DNA from: Pedobacter sp. UBA4863
Lineage (GTDB): Bacteria > Bacteroidota > Bacteroidia > Sphingobacteriales > Sphingobacteriaceae
Reading direction: 5' to 3'
Assembly: GCF_002399615.1 (NCBI RefSeq)
Contig: NZ_DHDZ01000028.1
Location: 42,373 to 106,372, forward strand
Length of the DNA: 64,000 bases
A program made the position numbers and the translations under genes. The notes under the pieces were generated by a model. It ran no database searches. It was not told the DNA's origin and saw nothing but the letters and a program-made list of their open reading frames with translations. Of this stretch, positions 26,331 through 34,609 are shown in pieces. How positions within the stretch are numbered: position 1 is the stretch's first letter; every line of letters starts with the position of its first letter.

Positions 26331-26336
26331 TTCTCC

Positions 26337-26377
26337 ATAACCACAAAGCCCCGAAAAATTCGGGGCTTTGTGGTTAT
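26337..26377 (-). terminator. Perfect 19-bp hairpin after the PorP/SprF gene
   Basis: ATAACCACAAAGCCCCGAA (26337-26355) and its exact complement (26359-26377) are separated by AAA. It lies 25 bp beyond the PorP/SprF stop on the minus strand and just after the plus-strand remnant. The U-run is weak on both strands, so it could be a bidirectional terminator. Confidence 0.65.
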
Positions 26378-26402
26378 ATTATTATTGAATTAAAAACTCA
26401 TT

Positions 26403-27296
26403 TTACTTCCCAAAGTTTACTTTCAAACCTAACTCTACCCCTCCATAGGTGTATTTCTGCAAATTGCTATTTATTGGCAAAGCGTAAGAAGCCTGAAATT
26501 TATATTTTTTATCGGCACTGTACCCTATTCCAAATGAAGCGCTATTATTGGTGTGATATAAAGCCATGAAATTAAATTTCTCTTCTGCTAACAGCACATT
26601 TATACCAGCATCTACAACAGCATCGTAATCTTTTAGGCCGCGGCACATTGCAATTGGGCTTAAACTGATGGCATCGTCTATACTAAACTTATAAGAAGCA
26701 GAAAAGAAATAGGTGGTATAATTATAACCATCATTTACATTTTGTGAGTAAAAAACACTTCTTAAGTTAGGAATTACTGCAGCAATGTTCAATTTATTGT
26801 CGTGGTTGTAGTTCATACCAAAATCACCATCAACCACATAGCCCTGATCATTAAAGTTAATTAAATCTGGATCGTCTAAATTTCCTACAACTCTACTCAT
26901 ATCTACTTTAATGGTCGAAGCGCCCAAGGACACCCCAAACCTCAAATTTCCTTTAGCTGAAGTTTTAACATTATAGGCATAAGTAGCGGCGTAACGGCTG
27001 GCATCTAACACACCATCTTTATCTATAGTGGCATATAAACCAAAACCACTGTTGCCACGACCATAATCTAAGGTTAAAGTTCCTGTAAGGGTTTCTCCAT
27101 TATCTCCGGTTAAATTATTTTTATATGATGCTCCTACATTAAATCCGGCATTTTTACCAGCCGCCGCAGGATTGTATAAGTATTCGTTTAAGAAATACAT
27201 AGACATTGGCGGACTAACCTGTGCATGTGTGTATGCCGATAGGATCAATCCAAAAAAGGTAAATAAACTATATTTTAAAATTATATTACGTTTCAT
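26403..27296 (-). CDS. PorP/SprF family type IX secretion outer membrane protein
   Basis: 297 codons. Signal peptide ILKYSLFTFFGLILSAYTHAQ, then the family start PPMSMYFLNEYLYNPAAAGKN. The remainder has alternating beta-barrel segments ending GGVELGLKVNFGK. PorP/SprF proteins help the type IX system anchor or export CHU_C-type cargo. It is 33 bp downstream of such a cargo gene and in the same operon. Confidence 0.9.
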   Translation of the reverse strand: MKRNIILKYSLFTFFGLILSAYTHAQVSPPMSMYFLNEYLYNPAAAGKNAGFNVGASYKNNLTGDNGETLTGTLTLDYGRGNSGFGLYATIDKDGVLDASRYAATYAYNVKTSAKGNLRFGVSLGASTIKVDMSRVVGNLDDPDLINFNDQGYVVDGDFGMNYNHDNKLNIAAVIPNLRSVFYSQNVNDGYNYTTYFFSASYKFSIDDAISLSPIAMCRGLKDYDAVVDAGINVLLAEEKFNFMALYHTNNSASFGIGYSADKKYKFQASYALPINSNLQKYTYGGVELGLKVNFGK

Positions 27297-27329
27297 CGAA
27301 TGCTTACTTAATTTATTTAATTGTTAATC

Positions 27330-30212
27330 CTATCTTCCTCTTATAATGGTAATGGCACCTTTAATTCTATCTAGCCCCGTTCCTGTAGTAATTTGATAAT
27401 AATAAGTTCCGGCAGGCAAAGGGTTGCCATTGGAAGTACCATCCCAATTTCCTTGATATCCCTTTTGTCTAAATACAATTTTACCCACCTTATCATACAC
27501 CATTACTTCATTATTTGGATACATTTCATTTAGGTTCTCTATTGTCCAAAAGTCATTTTTACCATCGCCATTTGGTGTAAGCACATTGGTTGGTTTTAAA
27601 CCAGCAGTACCACCACCAAATAATTTCAAGTTTACCTTAACCGATGGGCTTTGAACAGTTTCTGGGGCATCTCTCCTAACTTTTGAGGTTACAGAAAACT
27701 CTCTGAAACCAAGCGCTAACTCTTCTGGAAACCTAAAGTTCCAAGCTCCATTTTCATCTGCATTAACAATATATGGGTTAGTCGCATCAGGATACGCTTT
27801 TCCGTCAACATAAATGGTAATGAGGCTATTTGGCTCCGCTATCCCATGTAGCTTTGGTCTGTAAGTAGTTACAATATTCCCATACACTACGTTTTCTACT
27901 ATAGGTTTTTCGGGAATTTCATCTATATTCTCTAAATCTATGGTTACTGTCAATTTCTGAAGATCTGGTCCTCCTTGCGTATTCGGCAAATCGTTTTCTA
28001 AACGAATTGTTAACACAAATTGTCTTATTAACTCGTAGTTTAATGGTCTAGCGTCGACTACAATAATCTCTCCAGTTAAAGGATTAATGGCAAAAGCTCC
28101 CTTTTCATTACCCGAAATAATTTCCCATTTTGTAATATTGCCAGCTAAAGCGTATGCAGGTATTCCAAGCACATCATTGGTTTTAGTTCCCGTTCCTTCT
28201 ATGGTGTACTCTGGAATTAAATAGTGTGTTGGGACTGATTTTGCCCCCAAGTGCTCTACAGCTCCAATATCCATTCTACCATTTTGCACCCTACTTTTAC
28301 CAAGCACATCAAAATCCAAACCTTTTAATATATCGGTAATACCCGCCGGCACATCATTGATATCTGCCTTGTCTATAGCTGGACTACCGGCAGCTACTTC
28401 CAGAAAATTTGTATCGCCTAATGTAGTACTTAAGAACAATGGGTTTTGTCCTACAATATTTCCATCTACACCATCTGTACCATAATACTCGGTAATGGTA
28501 TTTTTAGATACTACAGAAGCTGATGTACTAAGATATATGTCGTGTCTTGTTAATGTGGTAGTTGCTGTAGAAGCTCTATTACCATAGAGCAACGTATTGT
28601 ACATTTTTACAGCAGCACCCGCATTAGCAGCATATATTGCTCCTCCTAAAGTACTATTTGGATTTTTATTTGAGATAAGAGAACTATTATATAACTCTAC
28701 TGTTGTATTACTATATAGGTAAATGGCACCACCACCGCCGCCAGTAGTTTGGGCTTCATTTTCGAAAAACAATGAATTTAGTACGATTGTCTTTGAACCC
28801 GTTCCTATTAAAGCCATTGCACCGCCACTTAAAACAGCCCTATTTCTGATGAATTTAGAACTTGTTAGTTCTACTGTAACTCCACTCGCATACAAAGCTC
28901 CTCCTGTTGTGTTACTAACGTTATTTTCAAAAGTACAGTTGAGTATCTTAACTGGACTTACTGTATTAGGCTCTAAAAAAATAGCTCCTCCTGTAGTAGA
29001 ACATGTGTTTTTAGTAAAAACACAATCTTCCAACGTATAAGTACCCGTACCTAAATAAACTGCACCTCCTCCGTTACCAGGAGTATTGTTACTATCAAAA
29101 GTAGCCCCCTTTATATTCATAACTAAACCAGATGCAATAGCGCTAATAGCTCCCCCTGCATTAGTACCTAGAACTTTATTATTTTCAAATAAACCCCCAG
29201 TAATATTTAATCTCCCACTATTTGGTGCACGTATGGCCCCACCTCTAAGTGCGGCCTGGTTACCTATAAAATTGGTGTTATAAAAATTGGCAGTAGAAGT
29301 ACTACTACCTAAATAAAAAGTCCCTCCTTCACTACCAGACTTATTGTTTTCAAAAAGGCAATCGTAAAACTTTAAATCTGAATATTGCCCCATGTAAACA
29401 GCTCCTGCACTACCAGAGGATGAGTTCCCTATAAATGACACGTTAGAAAAATTAACTACGGCAGGAATATTAGAAAGCCCATAAACGTACATGGCTCCGC
29501 CAGCCCCGCCCATTGCTTTATTATTGATAAACTGAATATTCCTTAAATTACCACCAGCACCACTAAACATATATAGAGCGCCAGCATTTTGATCTAAAGC
29601 TGCATTCGTATTGTTGCGAACAATTAAATTTCTCAGTTCCATGTGATCTACGAAGTACATAATTATACCTGGTGAGCGTGTACTAGGCACATCTTGGTCG
29701 TTTACTCTAATTGTATTGGCACTACCGGCAATAGCCTCCGTATAACCATCTTCAACAATAAAACCATCGAAAACAGTTTTAGGGCCCATGTAATTTACAA
29801 TAGTAACTACGTGGTAGGTATTGTCTTCATTTGTATTTTCGTCGCCAATATTTCCAGACAGAATAGTTTCATTTGCGGCAATATCCCTATCTAGAATTTC
29901 ATCTTCAGTACCTGCAAAACCTCCGTAAACAGAAACTTCTGCTTTAAGCAAAAATGAATTAAATCTGTCATTTGCATTATTTGTTACTTCTATATCATCA
30001 GGTCTTCTATTAGGTTTATAAACACCTTTTGCTACCCATACTTGGTCTCCTGGATTAGAGTTATTAATCATAGCTTGTAAATCTCCAGAGGCATCTGTCC
30101 AACTATTTCCAGAGCCCACCCCACCTTCTTTTACATACCTAATTTGTTGCGCTACTGCATCCATCCCTATAAATAGAGAAAAGGAAAAAAGCAATACGTA
30201 AAGTTTTTTCAT
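27330..30212 (-). CDS. Secreted beta-helix protein with CHU_C (gliding-motility type) C-terminal domain
   Basis: 960 codons. Signal peptide LYVLLFSFSLFIGMDAVAQ. Residues about 80-620 form a right-handed parallel beta-helix of polymorphic-outer-membrane type, with many repeats of the form GGAIY/GGALY and FxNN. A cadherin-like segment (about 665-760) and a beta-sandwich follow. The end is the CHU_C sorting domain (VLTPNGDGKNDFWTIENL, VYDKVGKIVFRQKGYQGNWD, PLPAGTYYYQI). It is probably a surface adhesin or structural protein exported by type IX secretion and paired with the PorP/SprF protein downstream. Confidence 0.88.
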   Translation of the reverse strand: MKKLYVLLFSFSLFIGMDAVAQQIRYVKEGGVGSGNSWTDASGDLQAMINNSNPGDQVWVAKGVYKPNRRPDDIEVTNNANDRFNSFLLKAEVSVYGGFAGTEDEILDRDIAANETILSGNIGDENTNEDNTYHVVTIVNYMGPKTVFDGFIVEDGYTEAIAGSANTIRVNDQDVPSTRSPGIIMYFVDHMELRNLIVRNNTNAALDQNAGALYMFSGAGGNLRNIQFINNKAMGGAGGAMYVYGLSNIPAVVNFSNVSFIGNSSSGSAGAVYMGQYSDLKFYDCLFENNKSGSEGGTFYLGSSTSTANFYNTNFIGNQAALRGGAIRAPNSGRLNITGGLFENNKVLGTNAGGAISAIASGLVMNIKGATFDSNNTPGNGGGAVYLGTGTYTLEDCVFTKNTCSTTGGAIFLEPNTVSPVKILNCTFENNVSNTTGGALYASGVTVELTSSKFIRNRAVLSGGAMALIGTGSKTIVLNSLFFENEAQTTGGGGGAIYLYSNTTVELYNSSLISNKNPNSTLGGAIYAANAGAAVKMYNTLLYGNRASTATTTLTRHDIYLSTSASVVSKNTITEYYGTDGVDGNIVGQNPLFLSTTLGDTNFLEVAAGSPAIDKADINDVPAGITDILKGLDFDVLGKSRVQNGRMDIGAVEHLGAKSVPTHYLIPEYTIEGTGTKTNDVLGIPAYALAGNITKWEIISGNEKGAFAINPLTGEIIVVDARPLNYELIRQFVLTIRLENDLPNTQGGPDLQKLTVTIDLENIDEIPEKPIVENVVYGNIVTTYRPKLHGIAEPNSLITIYVDGKAYPDATNPYIVNADENGAWNFRFPEELALGFREFSVTSKVRRDAPETVQSPSVKVNLKLFGGGTAGLKPTNVLTPNGDGKNDFWTIENLNEMYPNNEVMVYDKVGKIVFRQKGYQGNWDGTSNGNPLPAGTYYYQITTGTGLDRIKGAITIIRGR

Positions 30213-30712
30213 ATGAATTATTAGTTTATTAGTTGTTGTAGTTTTAAAGAATAGTTCTCGATTACACGAAATACATCATGTCAAAACATATCTCGCCCTT
30301 AAAACTAAATAATAGACTGTTATAAAAACCAAGAGGACCTTTTTAATCTAAATCTTTATGAACTTTTAATCTCAAAGGCATCGTATTGCCAACTATTTTC
30401 TTTCAAATTACCAAAGTCTTAAAATTAGAAATTAAGAAAAGGCATTCCTAGTTTATGGACAAAGCAATAGCCAAAAGTTAATCATTTGCCGGATTGGCCA
30501 CATAAAAAACTGATGCTATTGCTGTTTAGACCTTCTCGAATAAAACTAAACAACCCCAAAATAGAGCCGCTAACTATATGTATAGCTAAACAAGCTAGCA
30601 ACTACACCAGATTCTTCCATTTCAGATATCTTTCGCAGAAAATAATTTCTCTTTTACTAAAAAACCTCTAAGAAACTAATCTTAGAGGTTTTTAAATTTA
30701 CTCATAAATCTT
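30213..30712. other. 500-bp intergenic region
   Basis: It holds the rpsJ terminator at its right end (30659-30693). The rest (30213-30658) shows no convincing ORF, repeat or promoter; a short plus-strand frame at 30486-30671 has no protein-like features. Confidence 0.5.
30659..30693 (-). terminator. Terminator of the str operon (after rpsJ)
   Basis: CCTCTAAG and CTTAGAGG form a perfect stem flanked by A- and T-runs on both sides, giving a bidirectional-looking terminator. On the minus strand it ends in TTTTTT, 20 bp after the rpsJ stop. It confirms that rpsJ is now the last gene of its transcript. Confidence 0.8.
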
Positions 30713-31018
30713 TTAAACTTTGATTTCTACTTCAACACCTGAAGGTAACTCAAGTTTCATTAAAGCATCAACTGTTTTTGAGTTTGAGCTATAAATATCT
30801 AAAAGACGTTTATAAGCACACAATTGAAATTGCTCACGAGCTTTTTTGTTAACGTGTGGTGAACGCAATACAGTGAAGATTTTTTTCTCTGTTGGCAACG
30901 GAATTGGCCCGCTAACTACTGCGCCTGTAGGCTTTACAGTTTTTACGATTTTCTCTGCAGATTTATCTACCAAGTTGTAATCGTAAGATTTTAATTTAAT
31001 TCTAATTCTTTGGCTCAT
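30713..31018 (-). CDS. rpsJ: 30S ribosomal protein S10
   Basis: 101 codons, standard S10: IRIKLKSYDYNLVDKSAEKI, GPIPLPTEKKIFTVLRSPHV and the NusB-binding region. S10 also acts in antitermination as NusE. In most bacteria it is followed directly by rplC; here a terminator follows and rplC is 22.6 kb away. A 154-bp spacer separates it from fusA. Confidence 0.97.
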   Translation of the reverse strand: MSQRIRIKLKSYDYNLVDKSAEKIVKTVKPTGAVVSGPIPLPTEKKIFTVLRSPHVNKKAREQFQLCAYKRLLDIYSSNSKTVDALMKLELPSGVEVEIKV

Positions 31019-31172
31019 TTTATTTTTAATTATGACATCTTGTTAGAGCTATTAATAACAAGGGGTCGGTTTATCTTTTGGAGTAAGGACGAAGGAGCAA
31101 AGATTAAAGACCACTACACTCAGGCATCATGTCTTTTTTCCTTGCTCTTTGTTCTTTGTTCCTTTATCTAAA

Positions 31173-33296
31173 TTAGTCTTCTATACCTTTAACCTTGCCT
31201 TTAGACTTCGCTACTACCTCATCTTGGATGTTACGAGGAGCTTCAGCATAGTGATCAAACTCCATTGTAGAAGTTGCACGGCCTGAAGTAATGGTACGTA
31301 ATTGAGTTACATAACCAAACATCTCAGAAAGTGGAACCAACGCTTTGATTACCTGTGCACCGTTACGAGAATCTAAGCCTTGCATTTGACCACGACGACG
31401 GTTCAAGTCACCCATTACATCACCCATGTTTTCTTCTGGAGTTAATACTTCAATTTTCATGATTGGCTCCATTAACACTGGACGACATTTTGGTAACGCT
31501 TCGCGATAAGCCATTTTAGCTGCCAACTCGAATGACAAAGCATCAGAGTCAACCGCGTGGAATGAACCATCAATTAAGCGAACTTTCATGCCTGATAGCG
31601 GATAACCTGCTAACACACCGTTTGCCAATGAAACTTCAAATCCTTTTTGAACTGAAGGAATGTATTCTTTTGGAATAGCACCACCAACAATCTCGTTAAC
31701 AAACTGAAGCGCTGTTTTAGTAGTATCAAAATCTTCATCAATTGGAGAAATTACCACTTTGATATCAGCAAACTTACCACGACCACCTGATTGTTTTTTG
31801 TAAACCTCACGGTGCTCGGTAGATCCGTTGATAGACTCTTTGTAAGCTACTTGTGGTGCTCCTTGGTTAACTTCTACTTTAAATTCACGTCTTAAACGGT
31901 CAATTAAAATATCTAAGTGAAGCTCGCCCATACCAGAAATTACTGTTTGACCAGTTTCTTGATCTGTTTTTACCACAAACGTTGGATCTTCCTCTGCTAG
32001 TTTACCTAAAGCAATACCTAATTTATCTACGTCTGCCTGTGTTTTAGGCTCAATAGCTAAACCAATTACTGGCTCAGGGAAAGTCATAGATTCTAACACA
32101 ATTGGGTGTTTCTCATCGCAAAGTGTATCACCAGTTTTGATGTCTTTGAAACCAACTACTGCACCAATATCACCAGCCTCGATAAAAGGAATTGGATTTT
32201 GTTTATTGGCGTGCATTTGGAAGATACGAGAAATACGCTCTTTGTTACCAGAACGAGTATTTAATACATAAGAACCTGCATCTAATTTACCAGAGTAAGC
32301 ACGTATAAAGCATAAACGGCCTACAAATGGGTCTGTAGCAATTTTAAATCCTAATGCAGCAAATGGCTCCTTAACATCTGGTTTACGAGAAATTTCTTCG
32401 CCAGTATTAGGGTTAGTACCTTTTACTGCTTCAATATCTAATGGCGATGGCAATAATTCCATTACTAAATCTAGCATGGTTTGTACACCTTTATTTTTGA
32501 AAGATGAACCACAAACCATAGGAACAATTGCATTATCTAATACTGCCGCACGTAAAGCATCTAAAATTTCGCGTTCAGTTAACGAATCTGGATCATCAAA
32601 GAATTTCTCCATTAACGACTCGTCATAAGAAGCTACAGCTTCCAATAATTTCTCACGATATTCAGCAACTTCGTCTAACATATCAGCTGGGATTGGCACT
32701 TCAGTAAAGGTCATTCCTTTATCAGCTTCGTTCCAAACCATACCACGGTTGTTGATTAAGTCAACCACACCTTCGAAACCATCTTCTGCACCAATAGGTA
32801 GTTGTAAAGCCACTGCGTTAGAACCTAACATAGATTTTACCTGACCAACTACTTTTAAGAAATCGGCACCAGAACGGTCCATTTTGTTAACGAAACCAAT
32901 ACGAGGCACTTTATAACCATCAGCTAAACGCCAGTTAGTTTCAGATTGAGGCTCCACACCATCAACCGCTGAAAATAAGAACACCAACCCGTCTAATACA
33001 CGTAAAGAACGGTTTACCTCTACGGTAAAATCCACGTGGCCAGGGGTGTCGATAACGTTTACTTGGTATTTATTATTGCGGTAGTTCCAGAAAACAGTAA
33101 CGGCTGCAGAAGTAATGGTGATACCACGCTCTTGCTCTTGCGCCATCCAGTCAGTAGTTGCAGAACCTTCGTGCGTTTCCCCTAACTTGTGGTTTACACC
33201 AGAATAGAATAAGATACGCTCGGTAGTAGTTGTTTTACCAGCATCGATGTGGGCAGCGATACCAATATTTCTTGTAAATTTTAAATCTCTTGACAT
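31173..33296 (-). CDS. fusA: Elongation factor G
   Basis: 707 codons, normal EF-G length. GTPase motifs are G1 AHIDAGKTTTTER, the switch region QERGITITSA, G3 DTPGHVDFTVEV and G4 NKMDRSGAD. Domain IV/V blocks GRGKFADIKVV and SGRATSTMEFDHY are present. It translocates tRNA and mRNA and lies in the str order rpsL-rpsG-fusA-rpsJ. No tuf gene follows. Confidence 0.97.
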   Translation of the reverse strand: MSRDLKFTRNIGIAAHIDAGKTTTTERILFYSGVNHKLGETHEGSATTDWMAQEQERGITITSAAVTVFWNYRNNKYQVNVIDTPGHVDFTVEVNRSLRVLDGLVFLFSAVDGVEPQSETNWRLADGYKVPRIGFVNKMDRSGADFLKVVGQVKSMLGSNAVALQLPIGAEDGFEGVVDLINNRGMVWNEADKGMTFTEVPIPADMLDEVAEYREKLLEAVASYDESLMEKFFDDPDSLTEREILDALRAAVLDNAIVPMVCGSSFKNKGVQTMLDLVMELLPSPLDIEAVKGTNPNTGEEISRKPDVKEPFAALGFKIATDPFVGRLCFIRAYSGKLDAGSYVLNTRSGNKERISRIFQMHANKQNPIPFIEAGDIGAVVGFKDIKTGDTLCDEKHPIVLESMTFPEPVIGLAIEPKTQADVDKLGIALGKLAEEDPTFVVKTDQETGQTVISGMGELHLDILIDRLRREFKVEVNQGAPQVAYKESINGSTEHREVYKKQSGGRGKFADIKVVISPIDEDFDTTKTALQFVNEIVGGAIPKEYIPSVQKGFEVSLANGVLAGYPLSGMKVRLIDGSFHAVDSDALSFELAAKMAYREALPKCRPVLMEPIMKIEVLTPEENMGDVMGDLNRRRGQMQGLDSRNGAQVIKALVPLSEMFGYVTQLRTITSGRATSTMEFDHYAEAPRNIQDEVVAKSKGKVKGIED

Positions 33297-33304
33297 CTTG
33301 TTTT

Positions 33305-33324
33305 GATTAGCTAATTAGCTAATC
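33305..33324. repeat. Perfect 20-bp palindrome between rpsG and fusA
   Basis: GATTAGCTAATTAGCTAATC is fully self-complementary, and the half-word CAGCTAATTAG recurs at 33332-33342. It sits 8 bp before the fusA start codon in a 57-bp spacer. It could be a hairpin in the mRNA or one of the word-repeat spacers of this genome. Confidence 0.4.
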
Positions 33325-33353
33325 CGAAAATCAGCTAATTAGTTATATTGTTC

Positions 33354-33821
33354 TTAGAATCTGAAGTGTGAGAACGCTTTGTTAGCCTCGGCCATTTTAT
33401 GCGTATCTTCTTTTTTCTTAACTGCTGCACCTTCACCTTTAGCTGCTGCTACCATTTCGCCAGCTAATTTCTCTTTCATGGTTTTTTCACCACGCTTACG
33501 CGAGTAGTTAATTAACCATTTCATACCTAATGCAATTTTACGCTCCGGACGCACCTCTGTAGGCACTTGGAAGTTTGCACCACCCACACGGCGAGATTTA
33601 ACCTCTACAGCAGGGCTGATATTTGCTAATGCACGTTTGAAGATTTCTAACCCATTCTCACCCGCTTTTTTCTCTGCTAATTCTACAGCATCATAAAAAA
33701 TGGCGTAAGCGATAGATTTTTTACCGTCAAACATCATGTTGTTTACAAATCTTGTAACCTGAACATCGTTAAATTTAGGATCAGGAAGAATAATTCTTTT
33801 CTTTGGTTTCGACTTTCTCAT
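33354..33821 (-). CDS. rpsG: 30S ribosomal protein S7
   Basis: 155 codons. S7 nucleates 30S head assembly. Blocks MRKSKPKKRIILPDPKFNDV, SRRVGGANFQVPTEVRPERK and the ending ANKAFSHFRF are typical. 17 bp separate it from rpsL. Confidence 0.97.
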   Translation of the reverse strand: MRKSKPKKRIILPDPKFNDVQVTRFVNNMMFDGKKSIAYAIFYDAVELAEKKAGENGLEIFKRALANISPAVEVKSRRVGGANFQVPTEVRPERKIALGMKWLINYSRKRGEKTMKEKLAGEMVAAAKGEGAAVKKKEDTHKMAEANKAFSHFRF

Positions 33822-33838
33822 TTCTTATTTCCTCCTAA

Positions 33839-34252
33839 TTATTTCTTTTTACCTTTTGCTGGAGCTGCAGCTGCTTGTCCTGGTTTAGGGCGCTTAGTTC
33901 CATATTTACTACGACGTTGGTTACGACCAGCTACACCTGATGTATCTAATGCACCACGGATGATGTGGTAACGCACACCTGGCAAATCTTTAACACGACC
34001 ACCACGGATCAAAACGATTGAGTGCTCTTGTAAGTTGTGACCTTCTCCTGGAATGTAGGCATTCACCTCTTTACCATTGGTTAAACGTACACGGGCAACT
34101 TTACGCATTGCAGAGTTTGGTTTCTTAGGGGTAGTAGTATATACACGTGTACATACGCCTCTTCGCTGTGGACAGCTGTCCAACGCCGGAGATTTACTCT
34201 TAAACTCCAGTGCTACTCTACCTTTTCTAACTAATTGTTGAATGGTTGGCAT
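33839..34252 (-). CDS. rpsL: 30S ribosomal protein S12
   Basis: 137 codons, starting MPTIQQLVRKGR, with the decoding-centre motif TTPKKPNSAMRKVARVRL. A lysine is present at the position of E. coli K43, as expected for the streptomycin-sensitive form. The C-terminus is a Lys/Ala/Pro-rich tail (GQAAAAPAKGKKK). It is the first gene of the str operon and follows a clear promoter. Confidence 0.97.
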   Translation of the reverse strand: MPTIQQLVRKGRVALEFKSKSPALDSCPQRRGVCTRVYTTTPKKPNSAMRKVARVRLTNGKEVNAYIPGEGHNLQEHSIVLIRGGRVKDLPGVRYHIIRGALDTSGVAGRNQRRSKYGTKRPKPGQAAAAPAKGKKK

Positions 34253-34329
34253 TTCTTGCTTTTTGTTTCTATTATTTATTTAATTTCCTTGCCGTTAGCA
34301 GTTTACAACTAGCCTACATTAAGGGATTG

Positions 34330-34360
34330 CAAAAGTAGAACAATTTCTTTTAACTATCAA
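34330..34360 (-). promoter_or_regulatory. Promoter of the str operon
   Basis: Minus strand: -33 TTG at 34360-34358, 20-bp spacer, -7 TACTTTTG at 34337-34330. The predicted start is near 34326, giving a leader of about 74 nt to the rpsL ATG. The start-site sequence TCCCTTAA is shared with the rplC promoter. Confidence 0.8.
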
Positions 34361-34609
34361 GAGGTTACAATATATTTTTTTAAGTTAAACACAATTAATT
34401 TAAAAATTAGCTTAAGCTTAAAACAAGCAGGTTTTTTTTTGGAGGAAAGTAATTGCACGAACGTCTCGTTCCCAACAACTCGTTTCTGTTACAGGAAGAA
34501 TCAAACCACTATCACAACTATTAAGAGTGCCAGTATCTTGTTTTTTATCTATATTACTTGTAATTTGACCTCCACATCACATTAACCTAGCTCTTGCATT
34601 TTTATACAT
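34361..34609. other. Spacer between divergent rpsL and histidine kinase genes
   Basis: The remaining part of the 357-bp intergenic region. It has a T9 run at 34432-34440 and otherwise no terminator, ORF or consensus promoter for the kinase gene that I can point to. Confidence 0.4.

Larger units (their letters stand above)
25664..26402. other. 739-bp intergenic region with a gene remnant
   Basis: 25664-26030 is very AT-rich and without recognisable features. 26032-26330 is a decayed coding sequence on the plus strand, followed by a long hairpin at 26337-26377. Confidence 0.5.

Noticed and set aside
30486..30671. 61-codon plus-strand ORF
   Set aside because: No promoter, no recognisable pattern, and it runs into the str terminator.
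31019..31172. Possible structured RNA between rpsJ and fusA
   Set aside because: Purine-rich and pyrimidine-rich halves pair only imperfectly; better explained as a low-complexity spacer.
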